Part shown: positions 29,634-39,084 of the stretch, one piece after another | Layout of the letters: the number at the start of each line of letters is the position of its first letter | Position numbering within the stretch: the stretch's first letter is position 1 | NCBI GenBank assembly: GCA_902489475.1 | Contig: CABUAH010000001.1 | Span: 1 to 64,000, forward strand | Reading direction: 5' to 3' | DNA from: an uncultured Oscillospiraceae bacterium | GTDB lineage: Bacteria; Bacillota; Clostridia; Oscillospirales; Ruminococcaceae | Length of the DNA: 64,000 nucleotides | The notes under the pieces: generated by a model | Told to the model about the DNA's origin: nothing | Database searches by the model: none | The model's input: only the letters and a program-made list of their open reading frames with translations | Position numbers and translations under genes: made by a program

Positions 29634-31169
29634 ATGAAGTTTTTTGTAACTGGCGTCAATGGCCAGCTTGGCCATGATGTAATGAATGAATTGAATAAAA
29701 GAGGTCATGAGTGTGTCGGCTCCGATCTTGCAGGAGCCTATGCAGGCATTGCAGATGGTTCTGCTGTGACAACGATGCCCTATGTTGGTCTGGATATTAC
29801 TGACAAGGCAGCGGTCAAGAAGATCATTACAGAGGTGCAGCCTGATGCTGTCATTCACTGTGCGGCGTGGACCGCTGTGGACATGGCCGAGGACGATGAT
29901 AAGGTGGAGAAAGTACGTGCCGTCAATGCCGGTGGCACTCAGAATATCGCGGATGCTTGTAAAGCGGTAGACTGCAAGATGCTTTATTTGTCCACGGACT
30001 ATGTATTTGATGGTCAGGGAACGAAGCCTTGGCAGCCGGACTGCAAGGACTATAAACCTCTGAACGTCTATGGCCAGACCAAGCTGGAAGGTGAGTTGGC
30101 GGTGGCAAACACGCTTGAGAAATATTTCATCGTCCGTATTGCATGGGTATTCGGTCTGAATGGCAAGAACTTCATCAACACCATGATCAATCTGGGTAAG
30201 ACTCATAATGAAGTCCGGGTAGTCAACGATCAAATTGGTACGCCGACGTACACTCATGACCTCGTTCGACTACTGGTAGACATGTGCGAGACAGAGAGAT
30301 ATGGTTATTACCACGCAACCAATGAGGGCGGCTATATTTCCTGGTACGATTTCTGCTGTGAATTTTATCGTCAGTATGGGTTGAGCACAAAGGTCATCCC
30401 TGTGACCACCGAGGAATACGGTCTGAGCAAAGCTGCTCGCCCGTTCAACAGTAGACTGGACAAGAGCAAGCTGGTTAAGAATGGCTTTGAGCCGCTTCCG
30501 ACTTGGCAGGATGCAGTTAGTCGGTACCTAAAGGAATCACAGCTTTTAGAGGGGATGAAGACAATGGGACAGATAAATGTGAAAAAGAATGTAGGCGGCA
30601 TCGAGGGGCTGTGTGTGATTACCCCGGCTGTACACGGTGATGCTCGCGGTTATTTCATGGAAACTTATAGCCAGAGAGATATGGAAGAGAACGGAATTAA
30701 CATCAATTTTATTCAGGACAACCAGTCCATGAGTACCAAGGGGGTGCTTAGGGGGCTTCACTTTCAGAAAAATTTTCCACAGACCAAGCTGGTTCGGGTG
30801 ATTAAGGGTTCTGTGTTCGATGTGGCGGTTGACTTACGTTCTGGAAGTAGTACTTATGGCAAGTGGTATGGAATTGAGCTGACAGAGGATAATAAGAAGC
30901 AGTTTCTTATTCCAAAAGGTTTTGCGCACGGCTTTCTTGTACTCAGTGATACCGCTGAATTTTGCTATAAGTGTGATGACTTTTACCATCCAAATGATGA
31001 AGGCGGTATGGCTTGGAATGACCCGGAAATTGGCATTCAGTGGCCGCAATTGAAGGGGGAGTATCATGGCACGGCAAGTGCTGAAGGGTATAGCGTAGAT
31101 GGTATGTCACTTAATTTGAGTGAGAAAGATCAGAAGTGGCTTGGATTGAAAGATACATTCAAGTTTTGA
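29634..31169 (+). CDS. rmlDC: RmlD-RmlC fusion: dTDP-4-dehydrorhamnose reductase + 3,5-epimerase
   Basis: A 511-aa fusion of the last two steps to dTDP-L-rhamnose. Residues 1-295 are RmlD: VTGVNGQLGHDV nucleotide motif, STDYVFDG and the Tyr-x3-Lys pair in YGQTKLEGE. Residues about 310-511 are RmlC: QDNQSMSTKGVLRGLHFQ with the catalytic His, DVAVDLRSGS with its Asp partner, and FCYKCDDFYHP. The join is a short linker near residue 300 (LLEGMKTMGQ), and the internal ATG suggests two genes became one by loss of a stop. The reactions occur in the order C then D, the reverse of the domain order. ATG 29634 is chosen over GTG 29625 by homology. Confidence 0.93.
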   Translation: MKFFVTGVNGQLGHDVMNELNKRGHECVGSDLAGAYAGIADGSAVTTMPYVGLDITDKAAVKKIITEVQPDAVIHCAAWTAVDMAEDDDKVEKVRAVNAGGTQNIADACKAVDCKMLYLSTDYVFDGQGTKPWQPDCKDYKPLNVYGQTKLEGELAVANTLEKYFIVRIAWVFGLNGKNFINTMINLGKTHNEVRVVNDQIGTPTYTHDLVRLLVDMCETERYGYYHATNEGGYISWYDFCCEFYRQYGLSTKVIPVTTEEYGLSKAARPFNSRLDKSKLVKNGFEPLPTWQDAVSRYLKESQLLEGMKTMGQINVKKNVGGIEGLCVITPAVHGDARGYFMETYSQRDMEENGININFIQDNQSMSTKGVLRGLHFQKNFPQTKLVRVIKGSVFDVAVDLRSGSSTYGKWYGIELTEDNKKQFLIPKGFAHGFLVLSDTAEFCYKCDDFYHPNDEGGMAWNDPEIGIQWPQLKGEYHGTASAEGYSVDGMSLNLSEKDQKWLGLKDTFKF

Positions 31170-31182
31170 GGAGAACTGATTC

Positions 31183-32424
31183 ATGCAGAAAAATCAAGAA
31201 CAGCACGTATTTCTAGTGGGTGCAAAAAGCCTTGGTGCATACGGTGGATATGAGACTTTTATCAATAAATTAACTGAATACCATCAGAACAATAAAAAAA
31301 TAAAATATCATGTAGCGTGTAAAGCAAACGGTGATGGCTGCATGAATCCCAAAAATACAGACGGTGCAGAGATTATTTCTGACTATGAGTTTGTATATCA
31401 CAATGCAGAGTGCTTTCGGATTCATGTACCGGAGAAGTTGGGGCATGCACAAGCTATCTATTATGATATTATGGCTTTAAAAGAATGCTGTCGAATCATT
31501 AAAGAACAGGATATTCAGCATCCGATTGTATATATTATGGCTTGTCGTATTGGACTATTTATTAAGCATTTTTACAAGAAAATCCATAACCTCGGTGGTA
31601 TAATTTACCTAAATCCCGATGGACATGAGTGGATGAGAGCCAAATGGAGCGCACCTGTAAGAAAATACTGGAAGTTGTCAGAACAACTGATGGTTAAATG
31701 GTCAGATCTTGATATCTGCGATTCTATTAATATTGAAAAGTACATACACGAGCAGTATGACGGAAAAGGAATTAAAGGGAGAAATCCAACGACAACATTT
31801 ATTGCGTATGGAGCAGATTTAACCTTAAGCAAGGTGTCAGATAACGATGATAAACTTGTGAAATGGTATAAGGAAAAAGGACTGACTCCAAAGGAGTATT
31901 ACCTTGTTGTAGGTCGATTTGTACCGGAAAACTCTTTCGAAGTTATGATTCGTGAGTTTATGAATAGTAACAGCAAGAGATACTTTGCTATAATCACAAA
32001 TGTAAATAACAAGTTTCTGAGTGAGTTGGAAGCAAAACTTCACTTCAGGAGTGATAAGAGAATAAAGTTCGTTGGTACTGTTTATGACCAGGAACTTCTT
32101 AAGAAGATCCGAGAAAATGCATATGCATATTTTCATGGACACACAGTAGGAGGTACTAATCCGTCCCTTATTGAAGCATTAGGAAGCACAGATTTGAACT
32201 TGTTGGTTGATGTTGGTTTTAATAAAGAAGTAGCAGAAGATTGTGCTTTGTATTGGAGTCGTGATGATGGTGAATTGGCGAATCTGGTTAATTATGCAGA
32301 TTCCATGAGTGTTGATGATATTGCAGAGATGGGACGAAGAGCTAAGAAACGTGTAGCAGAAGAGTACACATGGGAAATAATCTGCCGAAAGTATGAAGAT
32401 GCATTTTTTGGGTGGGGGAATTGA
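31183..32424 (+). CDS. Glycosyltransferase, DUF1972/GT4 (rhamnosyltransferase Cps2T-like)
   Basis: A 413-aa cytosolic glycosyltransferase. The N-terminus (FLVGAKSLGAYGGYETFINKL) is the DUF1972 signature found in Cps2T/WchF-type rhamnosyltransferases, which add rhamnose as second sugar in streptococcal capsules. The GT-B donor site shows as GHTVGGTNPSLIEALG near residue 325. With dTDP-rhamnose genes just upstream, rhamnose transfer is the natural inference but not proven. GAGGAG precedes the ATG. Confidence 0.85.
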   Translation: MQKNQEQHVFLVGAKSLGAYGGYETFINKLTEYHQNNKKIKYHVACKANGDGCMNPKNTDGAEIISDYEFVYHNAECFRIHVPEKLGHAQAIYYDIMALKECCRIIKEQDIQHPIVYIMACRIGLFIKHFYKKIHNLGGIIYLNPDGHEWMRAKWSAPVRKYWKLSEQLMVKWSDLDICDSINIEKYIHEQYDGKGIKGRNPTTTFIAYGADLTLSKVSDNDDKLVKWYKEKGLTPKEYYLVVGRFVPENSFEVMIREFMNSNSKRYFAIITNVNNKFLSELEAKLHFRSDKRIKFVGTVYDQELLKKIRENAYAYFHGHTVGGTNPSLIEALGSTDLNLLVDVGFNKEVAEDCALYWSRDDGELANLVNYADSMSVDDIAEMGRRAKKRVAEEYTWEIICRKYEDAFFGWGN

Positions 32425-32428
32425 GATA

Positions 32429-33634
32429 ATGAAGATATTGGCTATTCATAACTTCCACCGAAAAGGGTCAGCAAGCGGCGATGACCAGGTTTTTAAAAGC
32501 GAGACAACGTTGTTGGAAGAGCATGGTCACGAAGTAATTCGATATACTGTTGCAAATGATGAATTTGATAAGTCAGGGTTCATTGGGAAAGTTGCAGCAA
32601 CATTTGGGATGCTGTGGAGTTTTAAGAATTACAAAAGAGTCAAAAAATTGGTCGAATCAGAAAAACCAGACATTGTACATATTCATACCTTTTTTCCACT
32701 GCTTTCTCCATCAGTACTGTATGCAGCCAAAAGGGCTGGTGCCAAGGTTGTAGCTACATTACATGATACAAGGTTTATTTGTCCTTGCGCAACATCACTA
32801 CGAGGAACCGAACTGTGTAATCAATGCGGTGATGGAAACTATCTCCGCATGTGTAAATATGGATGCTTCAAGGGCAGTAAGCTGCAGAGCTTTATTATTG
32901 CATGTATTTTTACTTATCACAGAATAAGAAAGAGTTTTTACAAGCAGATTGATCGATATATCTGCCTAAATGAGAATCAGATCCAGTTGCTGAAGAATAT
33001 AGGATATGATGAGAGTAAAATTATAAAGAAATACAATTTTGTTCCAGATGTGGATGTGAATGTTGACATCGCATTATCAACGGAGCTTCCGGAGCGTTAT
33101 GTTGTCTTCTACGGAAGGATTGGAGAAGAAAAGGGAATTCGGATTTTGATGCAGATTTGGGATGAAATTCACGACATTCCGCTGGTGGTTATGGGAGGTG
33201 GCCCGTTAGAAGAGGAATTTCGGAATTGGGCTGAGGAGAAAGAAAATGTGTTTTATTTGGGATATACGCAACATGACAAGTGCCTCAATATAGTAAAAAG
33301 ATCTGAGTTTGTTGTTTTCCCAAGTATTTGGTATGAAGGCTGTTCGATGGTGGAAATTGAAACTGAAAGTCTAGGAAAGGGAATCATAGCAACAGATTTG
33401 GGCTTCTCTCAGGAATCAATTGAGAATGGAGTCAATGGATTTAAAGTTCCTCTCGGCAGCGTTGAGGTTTTTTTACAAGCCATCCGTAGGCTGTGGGATG
33501 ACCTGGAACAGATTGCCGCTATGGGAAAGAACGCAAGAATCGACTATGAAGCAAAGTATTTGCCGGAGGATAATTACCAACAAATTATCAGAATATATGA
33601 CTATGTAGCCGATACCGAGAACAAAGAGGATTAG
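32429..33634 (+). CDS. Glycosyltransferase family 4
   Basis: A 401-aa GT-B enzyme for polysaccharide repeat-unit assembly. DIVHIHTFFPLLSPSVLYAA is the GT4 acceptor half, followed by a four-Cys insertion (CPCATSLRG...CNQCGDG...CKYGC) seen in many capsule GT4 proteins. The donor half has VVFYGRIGEEKGI and FPSIWYEGCSMVEIE with the E-x7-E pair. A longer frame from 32393 exists, but ATG 32429 sits 5 nt after the previous stop and matches family starts. Sugar specificity unknown. Confidence 0.9.
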   Translation: MKILAIHNFHRKGSASGDDQVFKSETTLLEEHGHEVIRYTVANDEFDKSGFIGKVAATFGMLWSFKNYKRVKKLVESEKPDIVHIHTFFPLLSPSVLYAAKRAGAKVVATLHDTRFICPCATSLRGTELCNQCGDGNYLRMCKYGCFKGSKLQSFIIACIFTYHRIRKSFYKQIDRYICLNENQIQLLKNIGYDESKIIKKYNFVPDVDVNVDIALSTELPERYVVFYGRIGEEKGIRILMQIWDEIHDIPLVVMGGGPLEEEFRNWAEEKENVFYLGYTQHDKCLNIVKRSEFVVFPSIWYEGCSMVEIETESLGKGIIATDLGFSQESIENGVNGFKVPLGSVEVFLQAIRRLWDDLEQIAAMGKNARIDYEAKYLPEDNYQQIIRIYDYVADTENKED

Positions 33635-33672
33635 AAAGACAAATCATTCAAGCTTTGGAGGAAAATTGGAAA

Positions 33673-35013
33673 ATGTTATTGTTGGAAAAAGTATTTGAAA
33701 TTATTAACAATAGCGGATTGGAATATTGCATTCAGAATAAGTATGAAATGATGCCGGAAATGATTCCTTCGGACATCGATATGATGTACAAAGATGCAAG
33801 CGAGGAATTCCTAGATAACTTGGTGAAGAGAATTGCAGATGAGACAGGATTGATAGTTACTCAAAAAATCTGTCAGGGGTATTTTGAGTATACGTATATC
33901 ATCTCTTATCCGTGTCCAAAGGAATATTTTCAGTTGCAGTTAGACTTTTACAGAGCCATTTCTAGAAGAGGATATCTGAATATCATGTCTGCTGAGGAAA
34001 TGTTGGAGAGTAGAAGATTTTATAAATGCTTCTATATTCCAGATTCTTATGTTGAGTTCAAATATATGTGGATTCGGCGAACGATTAAACATGATATGAA
34101 CATGGAACACATTGCGATTGCGAAAGAGCTATATTCAAAAAGTCCGAACGAATATATTGAACGGCTGAAAAAGGACTTGGGTGCGGAAGTTGCTGAACTT
34201 GTACTTAAAATCATGGATAAGAATGATGTTGAAATCTTTAACCGAAATTTCGAAGTATTTAACCGCTCAGCAAAGAGTGTATCTCGAAAAAATGCTACGC
34301 TGCCTGTTAGATTGAGATATGCGGCTTTTATGTTTGGAACAGTAATTCCTAAACGAGTATTCCACAAATGCGGTTTGTCTGTGGCATTTATTGCACCCGA
34401 TGGTGCGGGCAAAAGTACAGTAATTGAGCGTATAAAAGAAACGGTCAGTGGAAGCTTCTATGGAGTTAGTCTCTACTATATGCGTCCGCATTTGTTTAAA
34501 AATCTGGGACATTATAATAAGTTGAATCCGACAGAGGAAGCTACATCAAATAACGACCCGCACGCTGTCATTTGTGATGGCCCATTCAAGTCGGCATTAC
34601 GGTTCTTTTTTTACAATTTCGATTTCCTGTTAGGCACCATACTGAAAGTTAATCGTAAGAAAATTGCAAAGCAGTTAGTAATATTTGATCGATACTATTA
34701 CGATTACTTTGCAGATATGAAGAGATATAAGTATTTGCTTCCAAGCTGGTTCCCAGCGGCATTTGAATGGATGATACCCAAGCCTGATATGGTCTTCGTG
34801 CTAGAGGGTTCTCCGAAAGTATTGTATGCGAGAAAAAAAGAGCTCTCTATGGAGGAAATTGAAAAGCAGTGTACTGCGTTTCGCCAGTTGGCACAGAAAG
34901 AAAAGAATTTCTATTTAATTGATGTCAACCGTGATGTCGATGTAATTGTTGATGAAATTACTACATTAATTTTGAAAGAAACAGAAAGAAAAACTAAAAA
35001 GATAATGAAATAG
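33673..35013 (+). CDS. Nucleotidyltransferase-like domain fused to thymidylate kinase-like domain
   Basis: A 446-aa protein with two parts. Residues 1-180 have IPSDIDMMYK and a later LQLDFYR, an Asp-x-Asp plus third Asp arrangement that suggests a nucleotidyltransferase fold. Residues about 230-440 are a P-loop kinase of the thymidylate kinase type, with AFIAPDGAGKSTVIERI, FDRYYYDYFAD (the DR-Y lid region) and PDMVFVLEGSP. Genes with this architecture are known in polysaccharide clusters; the substrate is unknown, and sugar or alcohol phosphate modification of the polymer is a guess. The first in-frame TTG lies within the GGAGG site, so ATG 33673 is preferred though spacing is long (12 nt). 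Confidence 0.7.
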   Translation: MLLLEKVFEIINNSGLEYCIQNKYEMMPEMIPSDIDMMYKDASEEFLDNLVKRIADETGLIVTQKICQGYFEYTYIISYPCPKEYFQLQLDFYRAISRRGYLNIMSAEEMLESRRFYKCFYIPDSYVEFKYMWIRRTIKHDMNMEHIAIAKELYSKSPNEYIERLKKDLGAEVAELVLKIMDKNDVEIFNRNFEVFNRSAKSVSRKNATLPVRLRYAAFMFGTVIPKRVFHKCGLSVAFIAPDGAGKSTVIERIKETVSGSFYGVSLYYMRPHLFKNLGHYNKLNPTEEATSNNDPHAVICDGPFKSALRFFFYNFDFLLGTILKVNRKKIAKQLVIFDRYYYDYFADMKRYKYLLPSWFPAAFEWMIPKPDMVFVLEGSPKVLYARKKELSMEEIEKQCTAFRQLAQKEKNFYLIDVNRDVDVIVDEITTLILKETERKTKKIMK

Positions 35014-35065
35014 GTAGGTCTTCGCAAAAGATTGGATATTGTGGAAGTGTATTACGGAGTGGAGT

Positions 35066-36316
35066 ATGGCAGATAGAATGGATATACAAAAGACTTTTCT
35101 GGTTGTAGCTTATGCATGTGAACCCAATGAGGGTTCTGAGCCTGGCGTTGGGTGGAATTGGAGCATTGAGCTGTCAAAACATAACAATGTTATTGTAATT
35201 ACACGGGAAAACAATCGGAAAAATATTGAAAAGGAATATTCACAGAAGAAATATCCGAATCTTCGATTTTGCTACTGCGATGTCCCCAAGTATCTTTCTT
35301 TGTGGAAAAAAGGGCAAAAAGGGATACACCTTTATTACTGTTTGTGGCAACTAGTTTGTTATCATCTGGCAAAAAAAATTATTAAAGAGCAGGGGATCGA
35401 CTATGTTTTCTCTGTAACATTCGGAAACATCTGGATGCCCTCCTTCCTGCATAAGCTTCCGTGTAAGTTTATCTGGGGTCCTCTTGGGGGAGGGGAAGGT
35501 GTTCCGAGAAAATTGTGGTCTCATCTGCCTGTAAAACAAAGAATAATAGAATGGGTGCGCCATATAAATATGGTATTGCCAGTAACAAACCCTTGGAAAA
35601 ATGCGGCCATTAAAAAGGCGTATCTTATTATTGTTAGAACCAAAGATACTTTGGCCTGCATTCCTTCTAAATATCATAGCAAGTGTCAGTTAATGATTGA
35701 AACCGGAGTTTCACAAAAAGATATTGAGTACTTTAAAAAAATTGAATCGATTCAGAATCAAGAGCTCAAGAATGATTATCTGATTTGTGGCAAAATGGTT
35801 CCATTTAAGATGTTTGAATTAGCAATTGATGCCTTTGGAAATGCGAATCAGATTAATCAAACTTCCTGTCTGCATATTGTAGGCGATGGGCCTATGATGA
35901 ATAGCTTACAAGATAGGGCCCAAAAATACGAAACACATAGGAATATTGTATTCCATGGAAAACTAAGTAGAGAGAAAACATTGGAAATAATGGCATCCTG
36001 TAAAGCACTGCTACTCACAAGTGCTAGAGAGGGTGGCTCTTGGGTCATGTTTGAGGCAATGCTGTTGAAGAAGCCAATCATCTGCTTTGACTCATCTGGC
36101 ATGGCAGTTGTCGTTGACAATAAAATGGGATATCTAATTCCTGTCTGTGCATATCCGGAAGCGGTTGAACGCTTTAAACATGCCTTAGTCGATTGCTACC
36201 ATCAAGATACTGCGAAAATGGGTGGATATGCATATCTGAGGGTTACTCAGCAGTTCACATGGGAAGCAAAAGTAGAAGCTATGCTGAATTCATTAAAAGA
36301 ACGTAAGATATATTGA
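35066..36316 (+). CDS. Glycosyltransferase family 4
   Basis: A 416-aa GT-B glycosyltransferase. The N-terminal VVAYACEPNEGSEPGVGW is typical of a GT4 subgroup in capsule loci, and WGPLGGGEGVPRKLW follows near residue 145. The donor half has ICGKMVPFKMFELAIDA and the TSAREGGSWVMFEAMLLKKPII segment with the E-x7-E-type pair. ATG 35066 follows GGAG by 6 nt. A few bases separate it from the next, frameshifted acetyltransferase. Confidence 0.88.
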   Translation: MADRMDIQKTFLVVAYACEPNEGSEPGVGWNWSIELSKHNNVIVITRENNRKNIEKEYSQKKYPNLRFCYCDVPKYLSLWKKGQKGIHLYYCLWQLVCYHLAKKIIKEQGIDYVFSVTFGNIWMPSFLHKLPCKFIWGPLGGGEGVPRKLWSHLPVKQRIIEWVRHINMVLPVTNPWKNAAIKKAYLIIVRTKDTLACIPSKYHSKCQLMIETGVSQKDIEYFKKIESIQNQELKNDYLICGKMVPFKMFELAIDAFGNANQINQTSCLHIVGDGPMMNSLQDRAQKYETHRNIVFHGKLSREKTLEIMASCKALLLTSAREGGSWVMFEAMLLKKPIICFDSSGMAVVVDNKMGYLIPVCAYPEAVERFKHALVDCYHQDTAKMGGYAYLRVTQQFTWEAKVEAMLNSLKERKIY

Positions 36317-36344
36317 TGGCTATGAGAAGGATTGTATAAAAATA

Positions 36345-36868
36345 TTGTTAATGTTGTATTATCTATTTTTTAGAAAGCTTTCTTATCAACCGATTCCCGG
36401 CTATAGACCGGGAAACATACTCAGAAGTTGGTGCATCTGGAAGCTATTTAAAAGGTGTGGCGAAAATATTGTGGTTAAGAGTATGGTATATTTTGGTACA
36501 GGAGAAAATATAGAAATTGGTGACTATTCACAGATTGGAATTAACCACAAAGTTGAGGAAGACCTAGTGTTGGTTACTCACGTGCTTATGGTACCGGATG
36601 TTATCATATATTCGTCCAGTCATGAATATAAAGGTCCTGATACTCCTGTTATGTTTCAGGGGGGGAGATAAAGAGAAGACCGGTTGTCATAGGGAACGAT
36701 GTTTGGATTGGAACCAGAGTCATTATTATACTTGGAGTGCATATTGGTGACCACGTAATCATTGGAGCAAATTCTGTTGTTACACATGATATTCCAGGCT
36801 ATTCCATTGATGCTGGTAGTCCGGCAAGGGTCGTTCGGAAGCGAAAAGAAGAAGTAAGGAGTAAATGT
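36345..36868 (+). pseudogene. Frameshifted left-handed beta-helix acetyltransferase
   Basis: A WcaF/maltose O-acetyltransferase-like enzyme split by one frameshift. The first frame carries the N-terminus to residue 108 (ENIEIGDYSQIGIN, SSSHEYKGPD, VMFQGG) and stops at 36669. The family then continues in another frame as KRRPVVIGNDVWIG and hexapeptide repeats to AGSPARVV near 36840. The break is a run of seven G at 36659-36665; eight G would restore MFQGGEIKRRPVVIG. That could be phase variation, mutation or sequencing error. No stop separates the restored frame from the WbsX gene, so the ON form would run into it. Confidence 0.8.
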
Positions 36869-38005
36869 ATGAAGATATTGGCACTATATTTACCGCAGTT
36901 TCATGCCATTCCTGAAAATGATGAGTGGTGGGGCAAAGGCTTTACGGAGTGGGTGAATGTAAAAAAAGCAAAGCCGCTGTTTGAAGGGCATTATCAACCA
37001 AGAACTCCCTTGAATCAGAATTACTACAATCTGCTGGATAATTCAGTTAAGAAGTGGCAAATCGATCTGGCGAAGAAGTATGGAATCTATGGATTCTGTG
37101 TCTATCACTATTGGTTTTCTGGTAAGAAGTTGCTTGAAAAGCCTATGGAGCAATATCTGGAAGACAAGTCTCTGGATTTTCCGTTTTGCTTTTGCTGGGC
37201 TAATGAGCATTGGAGCAATGCTTGGGTCTCAGGGGAAAACAAGATCCTGATGGCTCAGAATTTTGAAGATAGAGAGGATTGGGACAATCATTTCTATTAT
37301 ATGCTGCCCTTTTTTATGGATGAACGGTACATCAAGGAAGATGGAAAGCCCCTGTATGTAATCTATTTACCCAATATCATTGGACCCTTGAATGAGATGC
37401 TGGACAGATGGCAGGAACTAGCAAAACAGAATGGCCTGCCGGGAATAAAGTTTATTTCACAGAGTCCCTTCTGGCATTTGGATAAAAGCGTGGACAAGAG
37501 CAGGTTTGATTATGCTATCGAGTTCCAGCCTTCCATGATTAACCATCTGGAAAAAGGAACAAAGAGTGCAATGTGGATTCGTATGAAAGTCAAACTGTCT
37601 CTGTTCCTTCAGAACAAATTCCACATTTATATCAAGCTTCCTAAAAAAGAAGTTCATAAAAGTAGCTACGATGAAAAGTGGAAGCAGGTTCTGGCAATTC
37701 ACCCACAGGACGATACCTGTTTTCCTGGCGCATTTGTTGATTGGGACAATACTCCACGGAAAGCAGAACGTGGAGATGTATATATTGGGGCTTCTCCGGA
37801 AAAGTTTAAACACTATTTTGACCTGCAGGTAAAGCATGTAAAGAAAGAGTATAAAACTGACTGGCTCGTCATGTTTGCCTGGAACGAGTGGGCTGAAGGT
37901 GGTATCCTTGAGCCTACAGAACGATATGGTACTGCATATCTTGAAGCAATTCGGGATGTGCTGATGGACAATGGAGAGTTTCCTACATGGGATGAGGGCA
38001 AGTGA
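36869..38005 (+). CDS. WbsX-family (GH99-like) polysaccharide biosynthesis protein
   Basis: A 378-aa protein of the WbsX family, found in O-antigen and capsule loci and structurally akin to GH99 endo-mannosidases. LALYLPQFHAIPENDEWWGKGFTEW, FCVYHYWFSGKKLL, FCFCWANEHWSNAW and the C-terminal FAWNEWAEGG are diagnostic. Its activity (transferase or hydrolase) is not settled. ATG 36869 has AAGGAG 7 nt upstream; the same frame is open upstream into the acetyltransferase. The stop overlaps the next start as TGATG. Confidence 0.9.
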   Translation: MKILALYLPQFHAIPENDEWWGKGFTEWVNVKKAKPLFEGHYQPRTPLNQNYYNLLDNSVKKWQIDLAKKYGIYGFCVYHYWFSGKKLLEKPMEQYLEDKSLDFPFCFCWANEHWSNAWVSGENKILMAQNFEDREDWDNHFYYMLPFFMDERYIKEDGKPLYVIYLPNIIGPLNEMLDRWQELAKQNGLPGIKFISQSPFWHLDKSVDKSRFDYAIEFQPSMINHLEKGTKSAMWIRMKVKLSLFLQNKFHIYIKLPKKEVHKSSYDEKWKQVLAIHPQDDTCFPGAFVDWDNTPRKAERGDVYIGASPEKFKHYFDLQVKHVKKEYKTDWLVMFAWNEWAEGGILEPTERYGTAYLEAIRDVLMDNGEFPTWDEGK

Positions 38006-39066
38006 TGAAAATAGGAATTTTGACCTTTCAGTTTGCCCATAATTATGGGGCCCTATTACAGACATATGCTTTGAAATGCTATCTGGATCAACTGGGACAT
38101 AATGCTGTTGTTATCAACTATATCCCGGATAAGCTGCGCAAGGAATACTCAATGAATCCCTTTGACTATTCTAGAAATCTCAAGGTTGTATTGAGTTTAG
38201 CGATGAGGAACTATCGAAGGAGAAAGCAGAACAGAATATTCATTCAGTTCCAGAGAAATGAACTCGGATTGGGTAAGGAAATTTTTACCGGAGATCAGCT
38301 TATTTCTGCTCTGAATGCCTGCGATATTGTATCCGTAGGCAGCGATCAGGTCTGGAATACTGGCATCACTGGAGAGATCAAGAGCTACTTTCTTGAAAAA
38401 GACGTAAATGTAAAGAAACTCTCCTACGCAGCCAGCTTTGGTACGGATGAGATAAGTGAATTTCAGAAGAACGCATTAAATGAATGCCTTCCGCTGTTTT
38501 CAAAAGTATCTGTTAGGGAATTACAGGCACAGAGTTTATTGAAAATAAATGGTATTCAATCAGAACTGGTTTGTGATCCAGTGTTTTTGTTGGGCAAAGA
38601 GGACTGGGATGCTTTCGCAAGAAAGCCTGAATCAATGACAAATGCTCACAGATTCATTATGATTTACGGACTGTCTGGAAATAGTAATCTGGAAAAAGCC
38701 GCTACCTGCTATGCTGAAGCTGAGGGAATCCCAATGTATGTAATACATCCCACTGCCCAGAAGATGACAAATAAAGGAATCCACCTGATTGATGTAGGCC
38801 CAAGGGAGTTCGTGTGGCTGATACAGCACGCAGAAAAGGTGTACTCGAACTCTTTCCACGCCACTGCTTTTTCTACATTGTATGGAAAGACATTGGTATA
38901 TGATTCTGTAAAGGGTCTTGGGAGCAGAGTAGCATCCCTGTTTCATTCTTTGGGGATGAATTTCTTTGATGGCGTAAATGAGTATAACCTTGGAAACATA
39001 CTGGAAAGCAGTATTGTGGATTATGCTCAGACGGGCAAAAAGTTTCTATCGAAAACATTGATATAA
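38005..39066 (+). CDS. Polysaccharide pyruvyl transferase family protein
   Basis: A 353-aa protein of the PF04230-like pyruvyl transferase family, which adds pyruvate ketals to sugars in cell-surface polymers using phosphoenolpyruvate. GILTFQFAHNYGALLQTYAL is the N-terminal signature, SVGSDQVWNT lies near residue 110, and SNSFHATAFSTLYGK near 290 carries the conserved His. Pyruvyl groups would give the polymer negative charge. ATG 38005 overlaps the WbsX stop, so the two are coupled. Confidence 0.9.
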   Translation: MKIGILTFQFAHNYGALLQTYALKCYLDQLGHNAVVINYIPDKLRKEYSMNPFDYSRNLKVVLSLAMRNYRRRKQNRIFIQFQRNELGLGKEIFTGDQLISALNACDIVSVGSDQVWNTGITGEIKSYFLEKDVNVKKLSYAASFGTDEISEFQKNALNECLPLFSKVSVRELQAQSLLKINGIQSELVCDPVFLLGKEDWDAFARKPESMTNAHRFIMIYGLSGNSNLEKAATCYAEAEGIPMYVIHPTAQKMTNKGIHLIDVGPREFVWLIQHAEKVYSNSFHATAFSTLYGKTLVYDSVKGLGSRVASLFHSLGMNFFDGVNEYNLGNILESSIVDYAQTGKKFLSKTLI

Positions 39067-39084
39067 TGACGAGGAGTACAGCGT

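Noticed and set aside
29148..30257. Long - strand frame (369 codons) across rmlB and rmlDC
   Set aside because: It covers two clear enzymes on the other strand, has no family motif and spans their intergenic gap by chance.
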